Shown here piece after piece: positions 42,322 through 57,404 of a stretch of DNA of 64,000 nucleotides. Where the stretch lies: positions 16,058,001-16,122,000 of the forward strand of contig NC_135123.1 of NCBI RefSeq assembly GCF_050908995.1. The letters are read 5' to 3'. The position numbers and the translations under genes were made by a program. Numbering within the stretch: position 1 is the first letter of the stretch; each line of letters opens with the position of its first letter. The notes under the pieces are model-generated. The model saw only the letters and a program-made list of their open reading frames with translations. It searched no databases and was not told the DNA's origin. The DNA is from Andrena cerasifolii (taxonomy: Eukaryota; Arthropoda; Insecta; Hymenoptera; Andrenidae).

Positions 42322-45300
42322 AATACATTTATTCAAGGTATTTATGTTCATATAACGGATTCTTATTCACTAACTTCAAATCTTTTCAGTTTGCCATTTA
42401 TAGAATAAAGAAATAGGAGAAAGTTATTCCAGATAACGTTGAACTAGTCACTACGGTTCCTGTCGATGTTATTAGGGTCTTTCCACATTTCTTTCATGCC
42501 CAAAAATCTTGTGCTGTTCTGTTACGATTCAATGGATCAAGACTACTTAGTCTGGTGCGCCTCCGGTGTCCTTCAAGAGGTACGTAAAAATCCTTGAAGT
42601 ACGTAAGAATCCTATGTTAATACATAACTGTGAATAGCGTCCTTTACGCAAGTAGAAAAGAAAGGTGAAAGTCCTATTTGTGTCTACACAGTACGCCTAA
42701 AGATAAATTTATATCATCCGTATCCGACACGAAACGGTTCCGTATCGACTCCGTTCCAACCCCAATATGTATATAAAGAATATGCGACCTGGTGGAAAAG
42801 AAAATTTTAAAGCCAGAAATTTTCGAAGAAAATTATTTCGCTCAATTTCGACAATTTTTCGCGTGCACGCAACAACGGTCGATGTTTCGTTTAGAAACCC
42901 GTGATAATCGAAAGCTGAAAAGAGGCGGGGGTGAAAAAGAAGGGGAGAAAGAAAGCCATTCTAACGGACATGTGATCAAAGTGCGAATGCGCGCCACTGC
43001 ATGCACCCCGCAGAGATAGCGGGTATCTAGCTGTGCTCCAAACAGAATATTCGGCAACCCGACCAAGAATGATCTATTCAAGCAACCAGGGCGTATCTCT
43101 TTCATAGCAGTATTCAAGTATCCCGAAAAATTGCTGAAACTCTGTAGAACTCGGGTGAAAACCGAGGCGATGCTCGCTGGGTAACAATGAAATAGTCATT
43201 TTCTTCTTCAACTCGACACAATGCGATTTCTTTGAAAAAAAATGAATAGTAAATATAAATAGAATTAATTTTGTACTTATTAAGGTCCAATCCCCGCGCG
43301 CGATTTTTGTACTAGTATCTTCCATTTGAAATCTCGAAATCGAGAACCTTAATGCTAACTTTCGACTCCATATTTTCTGCAAAGCATTAAAAGTATTGTT
43401 CGAATGGCTCCGAAGGTTTACTTTGAAAGCAAAATCAAGCTCGTAGTTCGCTTTGTACTTCGCCTCAACAAGCATTCGCTCACGCGACAGTCGAGTCTCT
43501 GTACTAGCAATGGATTGACGAGATTTTTCTTGCGAACTTAAGTTTGAAATACACTCCTTTTAGATTATTTTTAATCATACGTGACGTATCAGTTAATGAA
43601 ATTAGGAAGCGATTCAAATTATGGATAATTAAAAATTGCCCGAATGTGATCGTGTTTGGAATCAATTTCATCGGAAAGGCCTGGCCTAAGATTGAATATG
43701 TAACATAGAAGTTCAAGTTTCTTATCAGTAGCGACCGCTTGGAAATGCATGACCCACATAGAGATAAAAAAATTCAATGCGACCCTATCTGATTCCGAAG
43801 TTAAGAATTATATCATTCTTTTCGACTTGACGAAACATTTCCAATGATTTATAGTTTACATAAATCGTGGCACGTTTACAAGTCACGAATCACTCAAAAG
43901 ACTTAACATTGTACAATACTTTCTTGCCACTGCCTGCGAAAGACTGAAACCCTGGCCGATGTAATTCTGCGTTTAAAATGTAAAACGCGCAGTGAAGAGC
44001 CGATCTCGTTGCGGTTGTTCCCCACGGAGCGTCCGCGTGCATGTTTGCCCGAGTGGAAGCGCGGAACAATTACACAGTCGGGGTGGAAGACGGGATTACA
44101 AGCCGAAACGGAACGGAAACGTGACATGCAGTTAGAAACAGAAAGATGGTAAGAGGCATTATAAAATGATAGGAGAGAAAAGAAAGTGAGAGAGGAGAAA
44201 GGAGCGTAGACAAACAAGTTGATGCAAAACAGGAAAGTATGATACAGAGGGACTGGTCCAACTGCAGAGGTTAGGAGAAAAACTGCAGAGAGGGCACAGA
44301 AGCAGAAAGAATGACAATAGGATGGTATCAAAAGAGAAATAAGTAAGAGAAATTTATACAAAAGTGTAAAGTTCAGGGTATGAATAAATAAGTAAGATTT
44401 TAAACAGACCCACGTATATCATAAGAAAATCAAAATAGAAGATGTAGAAAATAGCAGCGGGAAGTAAACGATTAGATGCACAGAGTGATCTGTAAAAAGG
44501 GTCGAATAATTTAGAAAAGAACATAAACTTGTCAGCATAAAATTGAAAATTTAAATTTTAAGTCAGCATAAATTTGAAAATTAATCCTGAGGGAAATATA
44601 GGTACTTTATTTTATTTATCAAAGTCGATTCTGCGCAATTAATTATAACTCTTATGTGACCCATCTTACTATTGTCAGCTAACAACGGTAGCGTGGAAAT
44701 GAAAGGCATGTTCGATATAAACCGGGAATTTGTAAAAATATATATAGTGCCCTCCCATGAAAATCTAACCCAGACCAACTTTGTAAGAAACTAAAATAAA
44801 AGTACGACTTGAAGGAAACTACTGTCTTTGCCTCGTCCAATCCCCATCACGATTAACTTGCAGACCTATGTTGACTATACGGTGTTTCCTTATTTTAATG
44901 AATACTATCTACAGTAAGTACGTGCATCTAAATTCGTCGACGTTCTTTTACAAATCAGCTTGCAGAAGTATCGAAGCACGCAGAATTACGGAGTCAAAGG
45001 TAGGTAATGAGTGCCACGAGTGGGGCGAAATGAAACACGGGAAAGAAATAGAGTAATCAGTGGAATAAACAAAAGGCGAGAAAGTTAGAAAAGGAGGAAT
45101 AGGAAGAATGGCACGAGATCGGAGGTTTACAGGATGGAATTAAGGTACAAGATCGCCTCGATAAACGAACTTTCCCAGTTTCCGTGGGATTCAGCCGCAG
45201 CCGCTGACGCTTGTAAAGCGGAAACCGCGATTTTCTTGCAGGAACAACCCAGCGCCCTGGCGTTTTCATTCTAAAATATGCGCACGGCTGGCTAGCGTCG

Positions 45301-46985
45301 TTAGGTAGCCGGACTATTGTGCCGGTATAATAAAGTAAACGCATTTGCAATGCAGACTTTACCGTCCTTACATGAACGAGCGATGTATCATTTGAATACG
45401 CGGCGGACCTCCCTCAGGCACGCGTAGAACTGTCAATTTTGACATCGTTTTTTTTTTATATCAATGTGAGTCAGTACACGCGGCTCTCGATCATTTCGTG
45501 CTAAAAGTAATTTCCAAGTCTTGCTATATTCCCGAAGAATCGCTCACGAGGGAATCTTTGCTACGTCGAGCTAACTTAGCTTCTGAAAAAATCATAGCAC
45601 AGCTTTGCTTAGCTTTTGGTGGAAACACTGCCGCATATATGTATTGAAGCGAATATTTTTAAACGTAACATAACATAACTTAGCACGGATTTATTCAACC
45701 TTTTCTGTATACATATATTGACTTGCCATTCCGAAAAGAATCGTCGTTTAGACACTTTTCGTTTTTAAATTAAAGTGTATTAAAGCGACTCGATAGAAAT
45801 ACACGAACATTGGTAGGAGCTAACAGAGTTTTTTTCTCCAGAATGTTAAATAATTCGACTAGTATCGAAGTGACATTTTACTTTTATACGGCGAATTTTG
45901 TGAAAGCTGCTGCAGTAACCTAATATTTTACGCCGACATCCCCGGCTCATTGGGTTAGGTCGTTGTTCAAAACTTCTTTAAACTATCGAAAGTGTCAAAA
46001 GACCTTTTAGGCGAACAGTGCTGAAACGGGCGTTATCGATGAACTCTGCCAGCGTTTATATACTCCTGAATAAATTGTAAAAGCATTTCATTCGCTAAAT
46101 TGGATTGATTGTGTCTGGAACACAATCCGGCGAGTGAGCAATCGATGGCAGGTAAACCACGCGAACATTTATTGCAAAAGTTCATCTTGAACAAATCGGC
46201 ACCGTTACGAATTGGTTCGCAAGTTCAGAACCAGTCACGTTTAATCCGGGACCGTAGAAGATACCTCTTTAATTTAAATTTTAAAAATTAAAAGGGGAAG
46301 CGAAGGGGACTTCCAAGCGTAAAGAGTCCTAAAATTCGCGAAGTAAAAAGATCTCCACCCGCAAAAATTGAAAATCATACAACGGAATGAAATCTGGAGT
46401 AGGAAAATCCTTAGTTTCAAATAGCGATGAACGTTAAAGCATGAATGCCATTCATCCACAGGGGCAAATACTTATTTTTTTCCGTTACTAGAAATCCTTT
46501 AATACCCCGTGCGTAATGGCAACGAGTAAGTCACAAAGCTGTATCTCTCTGAATTATTAAGAACCAGGACGCGGAACAAATAAACTCGTGGCAGCCGTAA
46601 CGAGATTCGCGAACATTATCTTCGAGCAGCGCAATAAATTCCTTCCTCGGTGCACCCCCCGACGAAAACGCATGTAAATGCGGCAGAATAACATATGCGG
46701 GGCCACAGAGGTGTTAGGTAGCGAGGTGATAGGGGGCAATACTTGAGACGTCAAAAGATTTTAGTCGGAGTAACGGTATGGTCTTTCGGATCCCAGGACA
46801 TTGCGGCTACGTGCCCTGGAAATCTCGTTTCATCGCGATATTTATGACGAGCCTTGCTCTGTGGCGTCGCAGTGCAACGGGAAATGGAATCTTCTACGGC
46901 CTTGAAACTGCGAACGGAATTGTTATACGCGGTGTTACGAGTCAGGGGTAAGTAAATGCCAATATAAGTAGGAGAAAGTGTAATT
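42322..46985. other. Upstream region, no gene recognised
   Basis: A purine-rich stretch lies at about 44.10-44.30 kb on the plus strand. A 31-base direct repeat (GTCAGCATAAA-TTGAAAAT-TAA) occurs at 44531 and 44562. GC-richer patches lie near 45.1-45.4 and 46.6-46.9 kb. Open frames of up to 152 codons (minus, 43.9-44.4 kb) are low-complexity complements of the purine tract. Confidence 0.4.
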
Positions 46986-47007
46986 ATGGGAAATATCATT
47001 TTTTATC

Positions 47008-47150
47008 GGATTTCCATCAAACTTATACCAAACGATGTAGATTTTTTTTTAAGTATATTACACGTCATAACTCAACAATTATCAAAAATGGAGCTGCACC
47101 CCTTTTGCTGCAACGACCTCAATTGGTTGCTAAAAAAAAAATGTAAAAAT
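47008..47150. repeat. Dispersed repeat shared with 6.7 kb
   Basis: The stretch carries the same succession as 6713-6850: a CGGATTTCCATCAAAC block, ATATTACACGT, and the core GGAGCTGCACCCCTTTTGCT GCAACG. Class unknown. Confidence 0.65.
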
Positions 47151-50100
47151 CCATGTAAAACTTTATATCTTTCTATCTGAAAGTTTCTTTGAGCTCAATT
47201 AAACAAAAAAAGAGATGTCACGATAGTGGGACCACTGTGTACAGTGAAGATGAATACACACGTGTTCATCAAATGTTTACGAAAATAATATTTAACCTCA
47301 ATGCTCCAGTTTGGCAGAAAAGTTGCTGCAGGATCACCGCATATTAATTTTCTTCCCTATTTATAAAAGTAATTGAAAATGAAAGTAATGCTTGGATATA
47401 TTGATGAAGTACTACCGACTTACTTTCTACTCTCGCAATATTAAAGACTTTTTGTTTGGAGTTGAGTTAAGGTTTATTGTAACGCTCCAGCATCTACGAG
47501 GTTAAAGCAGTAGACTCGCTTTCGAGTGCGCCTTGAAAACGGTAACAGCGGCTGCATTAATGGTAAGTTACAGCAGGGAGGTAATCGAATGTCTCCATTC
47601 TCGTTGCATAGACCCATTAAAGACGCTATTATGGCGACGTTTACAAGGACCAAGCAACCTGGACTTTATAGGGATGTGTCTCGCAGAACTACTACGTCAG
47701 GACAATTAACAATGGGTAGATCGGGACAAAGGCCCAGAATTACAATGATAGGAGATAGGATGAAACAAGACGAACATTACTCGTCAGAATCCCGTACACA
47801 AAGTTGCATTTGTATGAAACCAGTTAGTGGAAATCAAAGGGAAGAATAATTCTGATAAGTATTCGAGGATGATTAAAAAGCTATTCTTTGTAATCGTTAG
47901 ACTAGAAATTATTAGTGTTAATAATATTGTAAATTACTTGCATCTTTTTCCTTGAAAATGAATGAATTCAAACTGTTTTTACAGCCTTCTGGCAAGGGGA
48001 CTAAGTTAAACCGCTCCGCACTTATCCCAGAACCTTTGCGAAATCGAAATCAATATATTCATCAGTAATATCTATTTGTTAATAGCCAGGTGCCCACCTC
48101 CGATTGCTTTGGTTTTCAGACATGCTTTAAAGAACCGAAAAATAACAAATACATGTATTTTTTTTTATTTTGGCCCGTTTGCATATTTAGGGATTGAAAC
48201 CACCCCTCAAAATTGAATGACATCGTCATACTAATTCCAAATCTATAAAACATCAGCACCACGAGACATTTCACACTCAAATCCTGTTATTTGCTAAATA
48301 GGAGGGATTTCCAGCAAACACACATTCGCTTGTTAATCACGCATTTTTTCTCATTGAGAAAATAGTCGCCGTGAAGCAATCGAAATCGGAAGATAAAGAG
48401 TGTCAGCGGGAATATCCCTCCGCTATTTACAGAGTAAACCTGAGGAGGGTGTTGAAATTCAAACTTACCTGCACACAATGGAGGATTTTAAAACCAGGCC
48501 GAAAGGAGGATTTATGTACGTCGAGGACTTAGGGGGTTCACCGGGCGCGAGGTTCGCTCGTAAAAATTAACGTGATTCGCGAATCTAACAAGAGTTTTTT
48601 CTTGCAATTAGTCGCGTTCTTTCCGGGCATCGTTAAACCACAGCAATGGCGAGGATGCGAACTGGTCGTTACACAAAAGGGGATCGATCGACAGAGATGT
48701 CTCCGGGCTGAAACTCTCTCTCGAGATCTGACAGTAGTCTCTCCCGTCTCTTTCTTCGTTAATGGATGCTCGTTGAACGAAGCTTACTGAAGAGTTGGTA
48801 GGGGGCACGTACACGAAAAATGATTTTTCCTCCCTGTTCAATATTTGGGTTATTCCTACTCATCAACTGCAACATCATGTTTTGGAAGTTTGTGAAACCA
48901 ATATTGAAACAGTGAGATATTTAGGTACGGCTGGGAAGACATCGAGAGTTGAGAAGAAATGTAGTAACCTCGTCTTACCAAAGTGGCGCTTCTAATTGGC
49001 CCAGTTGATCTGACTTCTCGTTCCTTTTCGTTCATTATAACGCTAAGTAACTTTTACATTGTTATCTTACATTCGCTACGTGAGTACACAGTGAGTTCGT
49101 AGCGGTTCCGGAAAGTCAACATGAAAGTATATCCCCACTGATATTCGCAAAGTGTATTAAACAAACATTGCATGTATTGAAAATTTTTAAAACATTTTCT
49201 ATGTAATAAAGAACTCCGGACAGGCCAGCGAATTGCCTCTTTCACGTTCAAAATATTTTATCCCGCGGCCAGGCTGCAGCGACACGAAACGTCGTCTCCA
49301 GGAATACAAATTGTTGCGGGGGCGTAATTTTAATTCCGAACGAAGTATTTGCAATTTATTCCACGTGTGCTTAATTATTCAACTCCATTACAGTGTTTCT
49401 GGTTTTCAAATTTCCATGTTACGCGTTCGTTTGGCGCGGCCGGCTAACTCAATAAAGACAGACAAACATTTGTGGAAAAATATTTGTTAGAACGAACGAG
49501 ATTGGACTCCTTCAGCGTGCACGCTAATTTACAATTAATACATCACTACATCACGGAAAAACCTCACCGGAATTGGGGTTGTATCAACGAGCCATCGAAT
49601 AGTTTTAGAATCAGTAGCTAACAGGCTGCGTATTATTTAGTTGCAAAAGTAATCATGCTTTTTAGTTAGTAATGGCGGAGCAATTCAGTTCATGTACCCA
49701 GGATGTTATTAATTTTCTCAAGTGTCACTCAGAAGATACAGGAGCAACCAGAATTAATCAGTGTACACGCTTGTTATCATAAAATCACTTGTTGTTGCTC
49801 ATTTCTTGCTACCGTAAACTAAACACAGCGAAGAATAAGTCTGGCCTCATCAATTCTTTTGGATGGTACTCCGAGAAATTTAAATGGCACTCGTGTACGG
49901 GATAAAGCCAATAATGATCAAGCAAAATGGCATCATAGCCGTAACAGTATGTATGTAGTACCTAATTTTCGCTTAATATAGAAATAGTCCGAATTCTTTA
50001 GCATTTGAAGCAAGGCACTGGTATTTATAAAGCAATTATTTTTCCTGCTTCTAATTTTTTTTATAAGTTAAATCGTGTATTCAGTTTTAAGCAGGCTCAC

Positions 50101-53100
50101 ACCACCTATTCGAATGTTTATATAATAAAGAGTATGAAAATCACTATTTAGGGGGAAGTACACCGTTTTAGACTGTCGACGACTAAACAGTGCACAATTG
50201 CGTTCACATGCATGTGTGCAAAGTAATGTAAACTCTTTTCAAAACGGAAGCACCATTAGTCAAACGTCCATTTCTAACGAAACTCTTCAGAATTCGGCAA
50301 ACAAGTGGAGTTGCTGCGAGTTCCGTTTACTGTTCGACATAGTGGGGCTTCTTGTAACATAAATACTGAAAAATTTAGAATGCAGCCTTTTTGCGATATC
50401 TGTCTCTTTCATTTATTCAATCATAATAATTCAGACAACAATTTCACTATTTTTTCTATTTTCCAACTTATTCCCAAACTGCATATTCATAAGGATATTT
50501 ACATTGCAGTATATTGTGCAAAGTTGTTTGAATTTTCCTCGTTTTGATTATAGGCACCACCATTGTTACAAAAGAATACGTTTGTGTCCCCTAAACGACG
50601 CTGTTCAAATAATCAAGCGTTCAGTTAAACGCTGTTCGGATAACCGAGTTTCTCCCGTATTTACACGAACAGTTGAGTGGGCTAGCATCGACTAGTATTT
50701 GTTACTGATAACTCGTATTAAAATACAATTGCCACAGCTGATTAATTTAGAATATTCAGGGGATGATGAATAATTCGCATCGTCCTTGTTTATTCTATTT
50801 ACCTATCATTTAACGTGTCGGAGTACAGTGAATGGTCTGTCAACCGAAACGTCGATTATGCATGTATTAATTACCCAACTGAACGAATTGTGAAAACGCG
50901 CGCTCTATCTTCTGCCAACTTCTACCGCGAGGAAACACTTCTCAGCTGTCAAATTGTTTAGACTGGCGTAACAAAATCTTCACGCACACAACAGTTCCTT
51001 GAAGATTTTCCTCCGACAAGCTCATTGTCGGAGTTTATCTCGTGCCGCGGGTCCCAGTTTCGCGCGGCCGAGTTATCGCGCGCCTTCGAACTTAATTAGA
51101 TGGAGGAGCGTTTGAAAGGAACTTAAGCGTAAATTGTAAACGTGCGGAACGTGCAAACAAGCGAGGCAGTGGAATAAAAGGCACTAAAGCGGGAGGAAAA
51201 TTTTTACAGAAATCTCTCGTTGTGGCCAATCGTTCTACGCTTCAGCCGGGCCTTTGTTCGAGTTTAACTTATCAGGGGTTACTTTAAAAGGTCGGCCCGA
51301 TCACTCCCTGTGTCATTTAAGGGAAGACGAAGTGCACGCGGCCCGTATTCCCAGAAACTGGCTTTCCGAAGCTGGCCACCGCAACCTCGCACCCAACAGT
51401 CGCCAACGCTGGCACGTACCACTTCGTAATCCAGCGAATTTATAGTAGGGATCACCCGGCCACACACGGGATACTATGTGCGAGCCATTTTTACCTTGTA
51501 GAAAAGGAAAAAGTGGCAACTGTCTCGATCACCCTCGACCTGCCTCTTTACTGGGATTACACCACCTTCTAGCTGACTGACAATCATACTTCAGTATTAC
51601 GGTTTGGGACCTCAGCCACACGTTGCTTTAGAGAAAACGATCTAGTCTAGTTTCGGATTAATAATGACTATTTGTGCAATGAAAAATCGAATATATGGTG
51701 ATGAAATCTGAAAGAACAGCTTTTGGCAGGGAGACTTGTTTTCGAGAAAATTGACTCTGAGGATTCTTAGAGAAGAAAGGACTCTGAAATCCATATAATT
51801 TCTACAAAAATTGAATCTCTTCCATATCTAATAAAATGACAAGGGTATTTATGAACTTCATTAAAACGAGCAACGTTGCTTCGAAATTGTAGACGTTAGA
51901 ACACTCTGCGCCATGTTTTTAATTTAGAATATTGACGTGATGCTTTAAACTTTAAAGGTTAAACAGTGTTCATAACGAGTAAGGAGTAACTTCAAGTCTT
52001 GCACAATAAAGAGTCAGAGTACTAATAACTGGAAACTTTTTATGTTAGTAAGAGAAACATAAGATTCTCTAGACAGGAGAAAGTCGAAGAGTGTTTCTTT
52101 AATCACATATTTTTGTCAACTATTATTTCCATGTAAATTTTCGTCCTTAAACTCCTTAGTTTCCCAGTCATTTTCAAATTGCTTCGAAAATCTGTTTTAT
52201 CCTTGCCTGTCTCTGAAGGTAATTTATCCGAAAAGTTATAAGGGAATCGTAAATAGCATCACGCCATGCGTACGCGAAAAATAAGTTTCCCTTTGCTTCT
52301 CGTCCCAGACATTTTTCATCTGTACCTCCACTGTTCCATTGAGAAAAAATGTCTCTATTACTCGTAATACCGGCTTTCGGTATACCTCCATTTTTCTTTA
52401 ATATATCTGGGTTCTCGAAGAATTTCCCTCGGATTTCCTCCACTTGTTACACTACTTCTCTTTTCCGTCGTGGGACTAAGTAGTAATAGTATTATTATTT
52501 TTCCTTTTTCAGCTTTTTAGTAATATTCCAAATAATGTTATTAAAACTTTATTCATCAGAGGAGTGCAACAGAAGCAACACAAAAGATGTAGGATGAAGA
52601 ATCTTTTTTATGCTTTAAGTAAACTACCAATGGCACCTACGTACAGCAAACGGGAAAAGTGGACGTTCGCTATATAAAATAATCATCTGTTTCGTATATA
52701 ATTTACATACCGCGGCGTATCGTCAAAGTTCGTGTACTGTTCCCGGCCTTAAACAACGTAACTTGGTGGATCTGATCGCGTCAACTCGGTAACAGAAACT
52801 TGTAGCTAAGCGCATTAATGTAAATTACTTGGAAGATTCCACTGTTATCCAACATACCTACCCTAGAATTAATATTTCCAAATTATTTACCGATCCATTT
52901 CGTTCTGAATATTCAATAATTTTTGCAGATAAACCAGTAACTTACTGTAGACACGAAATACATGTAATATTTATTTTCCCTAGTTCTAGATTTCCCCAGT
53001 TCAATCATTTCATTCAAGTATAAATTGTTATATTTACATTTATTTGAAAAATTATCTTCCCAGTGTTCGAACCAAAGTGGTCATAAAATCCTAGATTTGC

Positions 53101-56100
53101 GAACTTTTTTTAACCTAGAATAATCAGAATTTCTGTAATTCATAAGTGACTGTGTTTCGTTTTCGAGCTGCGCATATTTTGATCCTCGCTAATTTCAAAG
53201 AGAAACAACTGAATTCAAGATACACGCCGTGCAATGGGAGCGCATTATCCTGCTTTCACGCCTCGCCCCACGAGGCGATCTAATTTTGGTTCATTAAACA
53301 CTGCTGAAGGGCTCGCTAATTTAGGCCCCTCGATTACCGCGAACAGTATTCTAATTAACCAACATTCTCTTTCATTCCCATTGGCAAACGGGGAGCTGGT
53401 AGGGTTGCAGTTGACAACTGCGACCAGAACCACAACCCCTCCGTGTGTTATCTTTTCAAGCCCGAATAGCTATTTAACGTTTGTTGTTTTCAATTAGACC
53501 GTTTGCATGTCACGTAACTCGCCTCCCACCTCCCAAGCATGTTCCCTCTGTCCCATTTGCCGGTAGATTTTACAGGCAATATGTCGGTACCACTATAATT
53601 AATGAGCCTGAACGAAATCAGCTAACCGCATTGAATTTCACGACAGTGTGATCTTCAATCCCTGCATGCCCTATAATCATACGTCCATTAGCGGAAGCAG
53701 CTTTATTCGAATCACGTTTCATACGAAGATGAGTTATCAATTAGCATTTGTTTCGCAGAGTGGAATCGGAGCTGAAAATTTATGGAAAAGACGCGGGAAG
53801 ACTTAGAAACCATCGCGATTCCAGGAGTGGCCACTAGAATATTAAACGTCTATTTAAATGTAAAGAAGACCGCGTTAAGATAGATATATTTGGTTAACAA
53901 GTTTCAAGCTAAGATAAAATGGATGGTTGTAATACTCTTTGTGATAGAGGAGTGTAGTTATGTCGGTTATACTACAATATTTGTTATCATATAGACGGAA
54001 AAGTTGACTGTTATAATTTCGGCTGTGTTTCCATAACAGATTTTTTTCTGGATTGCATTAATTTTTTACAAGATAGAATTTTAAACATTTTACAAACTAT
54101 TTCGTTCCTAACAGTCATACCTTACATTAGTGTCTTCATATGCAGAAAACAGTAGTTCCATGTAAAACAAAATATGCAAATGAAGATCGAACTCGCACTG
54201 TTATACCACATAAAAAAATTATTATGAATATCTTCCCTCCCTCAGTTTCTCGTATTTTCGCGTAGGAACGCCTAAAAACTTGTCTCGGTATCTCGAAACA
54301 CTCTGTATATTACAATTCTAACAGCAGATCCTTTGTAAAAGTTATTGTAGTAGAACTGTATCTGCATAATCAGACACTTAATATTTTACTTTTACAGTAT
54401 TCTTATTCACCAAAATACCTCCCGAAACAATTCTTCTATGTAGTCTCCTGCATTTCTCCATGCGGGCCTCCTGAAAACGTTGGGATTATGTATGAAAAAA
54501 TAATTAATTATTTTAAATACGTGTAACTTGTAAAGTGTAAATCGTGTAAATTTTAAGTAACGTAAACTAAAGGGAGAAGCCTTGGAAAATAGCCGAATAA
54601 TTTAAAGAATTAAAGCAGAATTCAAAAAAGTAGATGTACACATTTGCCTTCAATTTTATGCTGTGTACATTCAGAGTACGAATACAGATGTACTATGAAT
54701 AAGTTATTTAGTAGCATTTTATTTACGTTGCGTTACGTACTTGATAGCATTGGGCAGTGAATCTTTTATGGACTTAACCCTGTCTACTAATCAGTTACTA
54801 GAGCAATCTGATAGAAAAAGCCACAATGGAAGTAAATGAAGAACTTGGACAAGCTGTACCTACATATAACGTTCTGCTGTGTTATAAATTGCAGTTCTTG
54901 AAAGAAATATTACACTCTTCTCCTTTATTTTGCCTTGCACGCAAAGAGGAACACAGAACTCGTTTCACATGGCCTAAGGCGTGTTATTTTTTCGCACCCT
55001 TATGCTACCATCAGGCCTAAACTTTCACAACAACATTTTTTGCGACGAAATCACGTCGCATTTGCTAGCAGAACCACAACAGCAACATTTACACATGTAC
55101 CAGTATTCACATACGTAATTTGATACGTATTCAAAGTTCTTTCTGAATTTAAGAGCTATTCTATGATGTTAAAGTTGAATTTCTTCAGTTCATAAGATCG
55201 ATCTTTGAGAAGTTAGAAATTCAGTGAAGTTCGAATAATTCAACTAGGAAGATCAAGCATTGCAAGTTTTACTAGGTCCAAAGTTCAAAGGTTCGGCCAC
55301 GAGAATCCAAAATGCAATTTATCGAAGAAAAATGGTACCTACCTTCTCTCCAAGATATTCTTGAACAATGGAAACTATCCTGCTGTGTGAGTGATAAGTA
55401 CGCAACGCAAGTTGATAGTTCTTGCTTGAAGTATCGTAGGTTCAGAATACATCAGTTGCCGTGGAAAAATGGGATGAAATCTTGAGGGCTTTCGTACACA
55501 AGTCACCTTTTTGGAATGCCACGAGTATTACATAGACATTCTTCGAGTATTACACATATGCTCTATTTCTTTCTATCTTTTTTAAACAAACAGTACCTCT
55601 GCAAAGTGAATGTGCGTCGAAAGATTTGAAAACTTCTCACAAGGAGAGTGCTCGAGATTTTAGCCACCAATCTGACTCAGACTTTGTATATCGTTAGTGC
55701 AGATTCTATACAACAATACATTAAGAGATGTATTAAATTAGATTTTCACAAGAGAATCAAGTTCAAAGTTCCACCTCTTCCAAAGCCACGATATGCGAAG
55801 ATCGCGTGCTCGATTATAACCCGAAATACATACCAAAAGTTTGAATCAACTTTAGTCTACTTTGTCTTCTAGGTGTTAATAATTTTTTATTTTCCGGAGT
55901 GGTTGATTAAGCCGATATCATTTTTACAAAAGAAATTACGAATATTGTTCCCTGTGCGGTTAGTACCTATATCATTCATGGTGTGCTCTGACTGTGTGCG
56001 AAATTTGTGTCAAATCTGCAACTGGGCCAGTCCCATTACGGAATGCAGAATTCCTTACTCATAAAAAACTGTTCTGAACAAGCTTAGAATATAAAAAATA

Positions 56101-57404
56101 CAGCAGAGAAGTCGTACCCATGTGTAAACCAAATCCATACTGCAAACCTTAACACCACAGCGATTCTATCAAACCTACTAGATAACTGCAGAATGCATCG
56201 ATCTAACCTCTGCGTCTAGCACAGCCCAAGAAATAAATTGTTCACATCTTTGATTTCCCCCACGTAATAAAAGATGCACTAAATCTCTTCTCGCGCGAGG
56301 TCCACTGCAGGAAAGTTTTAACCATCGAGTTCCAAGTTCTGGAAGCAATATTGTTTCTGTACAAGGGCCTGGAAAATTTAAATATACTTTCCAATGATTA
56401 AAACGAATCATTTTAACGTTTTATTTGCGTAACTGTATTACCTATGTCGACTAATACTTTGTGAAATTAATAATCCACGTTTATTTGTGAGAGTATACTT
56501 CTAGTAGTCAGATTATTAGCACAAAAATAAAAGAAATAAACAGATTATCAAAAACGCTTGACTTGATAACGAGAGATCATGCAAAACCAAGTATGCTAAG
56601 CTTGTGATTTGTTTTTAGATGAAGAATTGCACCTTTTTCAGTTGTACTAGGATTACTGGAACAACCTGTATAATCCACGTTTCTCAATGAAATTTTTCAC
56701 GAATCGATCGTTACTAATCGATAATATTTTGATATCAGCTTCTTGTCGCAAACGAAAAATTATCCACGTTAGATGAGAGGTGATCCACATATAATATCCC
56801 TACGTATCATTATTTTTAAATATCATCGATGGACTTTAATGTTAAGTTAACAAATAAAGATGTACCGGCTGTTAGAGCTGGTATATCGGCCGACAGACTT
56901 TCTATGGATTGTGAAAAATGGCTACGGGAATATCGGATGGATGTAAAAAAAAAAATAAAAGAAAAAAGGTGGAGTGCTTTTCGCGATATATTTCCAATTT
57001 CCGAAGGAATACGTTGAATTTTAACGCAATTTCACAGCTTTAAAGGTACGTTTCGCTAGCCTTTCTGTTCCCCCAGGTATATTATTAACTTCTAAGTTTC
57101 TAGCACAGAGTTTTCGATACGGCACACAATCTTTCAACGACAAAAGCAAATTAGAAATTACACACTCCAACGAAAATGACCTATCGGCCGTCTACAAAGT
57201 ATAAACCATGTTTGATACGAGTATATATAGTGAAAGAAAGTAATAGCGAACACTTTGCCTCGCAAAGTTAAAATCTTCACGTTCAAAGCATGCGCGACAA
57301 ATTCGCAGTATGCGCTCGGCGAGAATAAAATATGCAAGTAATAACAATAGAATTAGATACAGAGTGGGTGAGGATGTGTGCTACAACTGGGCACAGGGTG
57401 GTTA
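47151..57404. other. Upstream region, no gene recognised
   Basis: About 10 kb of mostly AT-rich sequence. GC-richer patches lie near 48.5-48.8, 49.2-49.5, 51.0-51.5 and 53.2-53.5 kb. Open frames are below 110 codons and show no recognisable motif or splice-supported exon. A 107-codon basic frame at 47526-47849 (plus) starts at a GTG in the supplied frame and I do not accept it as a gene. Confidence 0.4.

Noticed and set aside
47526..47849. 107-codon basic plus-strand ORF, with ATG|GTAAGT inside
   Set aside because: It starts at GTG, has no motif, and the donor-like site after an ATG has no credible partner exon.
51254..51519. Overlapping minus-strand frames considered as another Ig exon
   Set aside because: They lack the Ig Cys/Trp/Asp-x-Gly-x-Tyr-x-Cys spacing and have no consistent splice sites.
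52174..52443. 89-codon minus-strand ORF with protein-like composition
   Set aside because: No family recognised and no neighbouring exon or conserved context; not enough to call.
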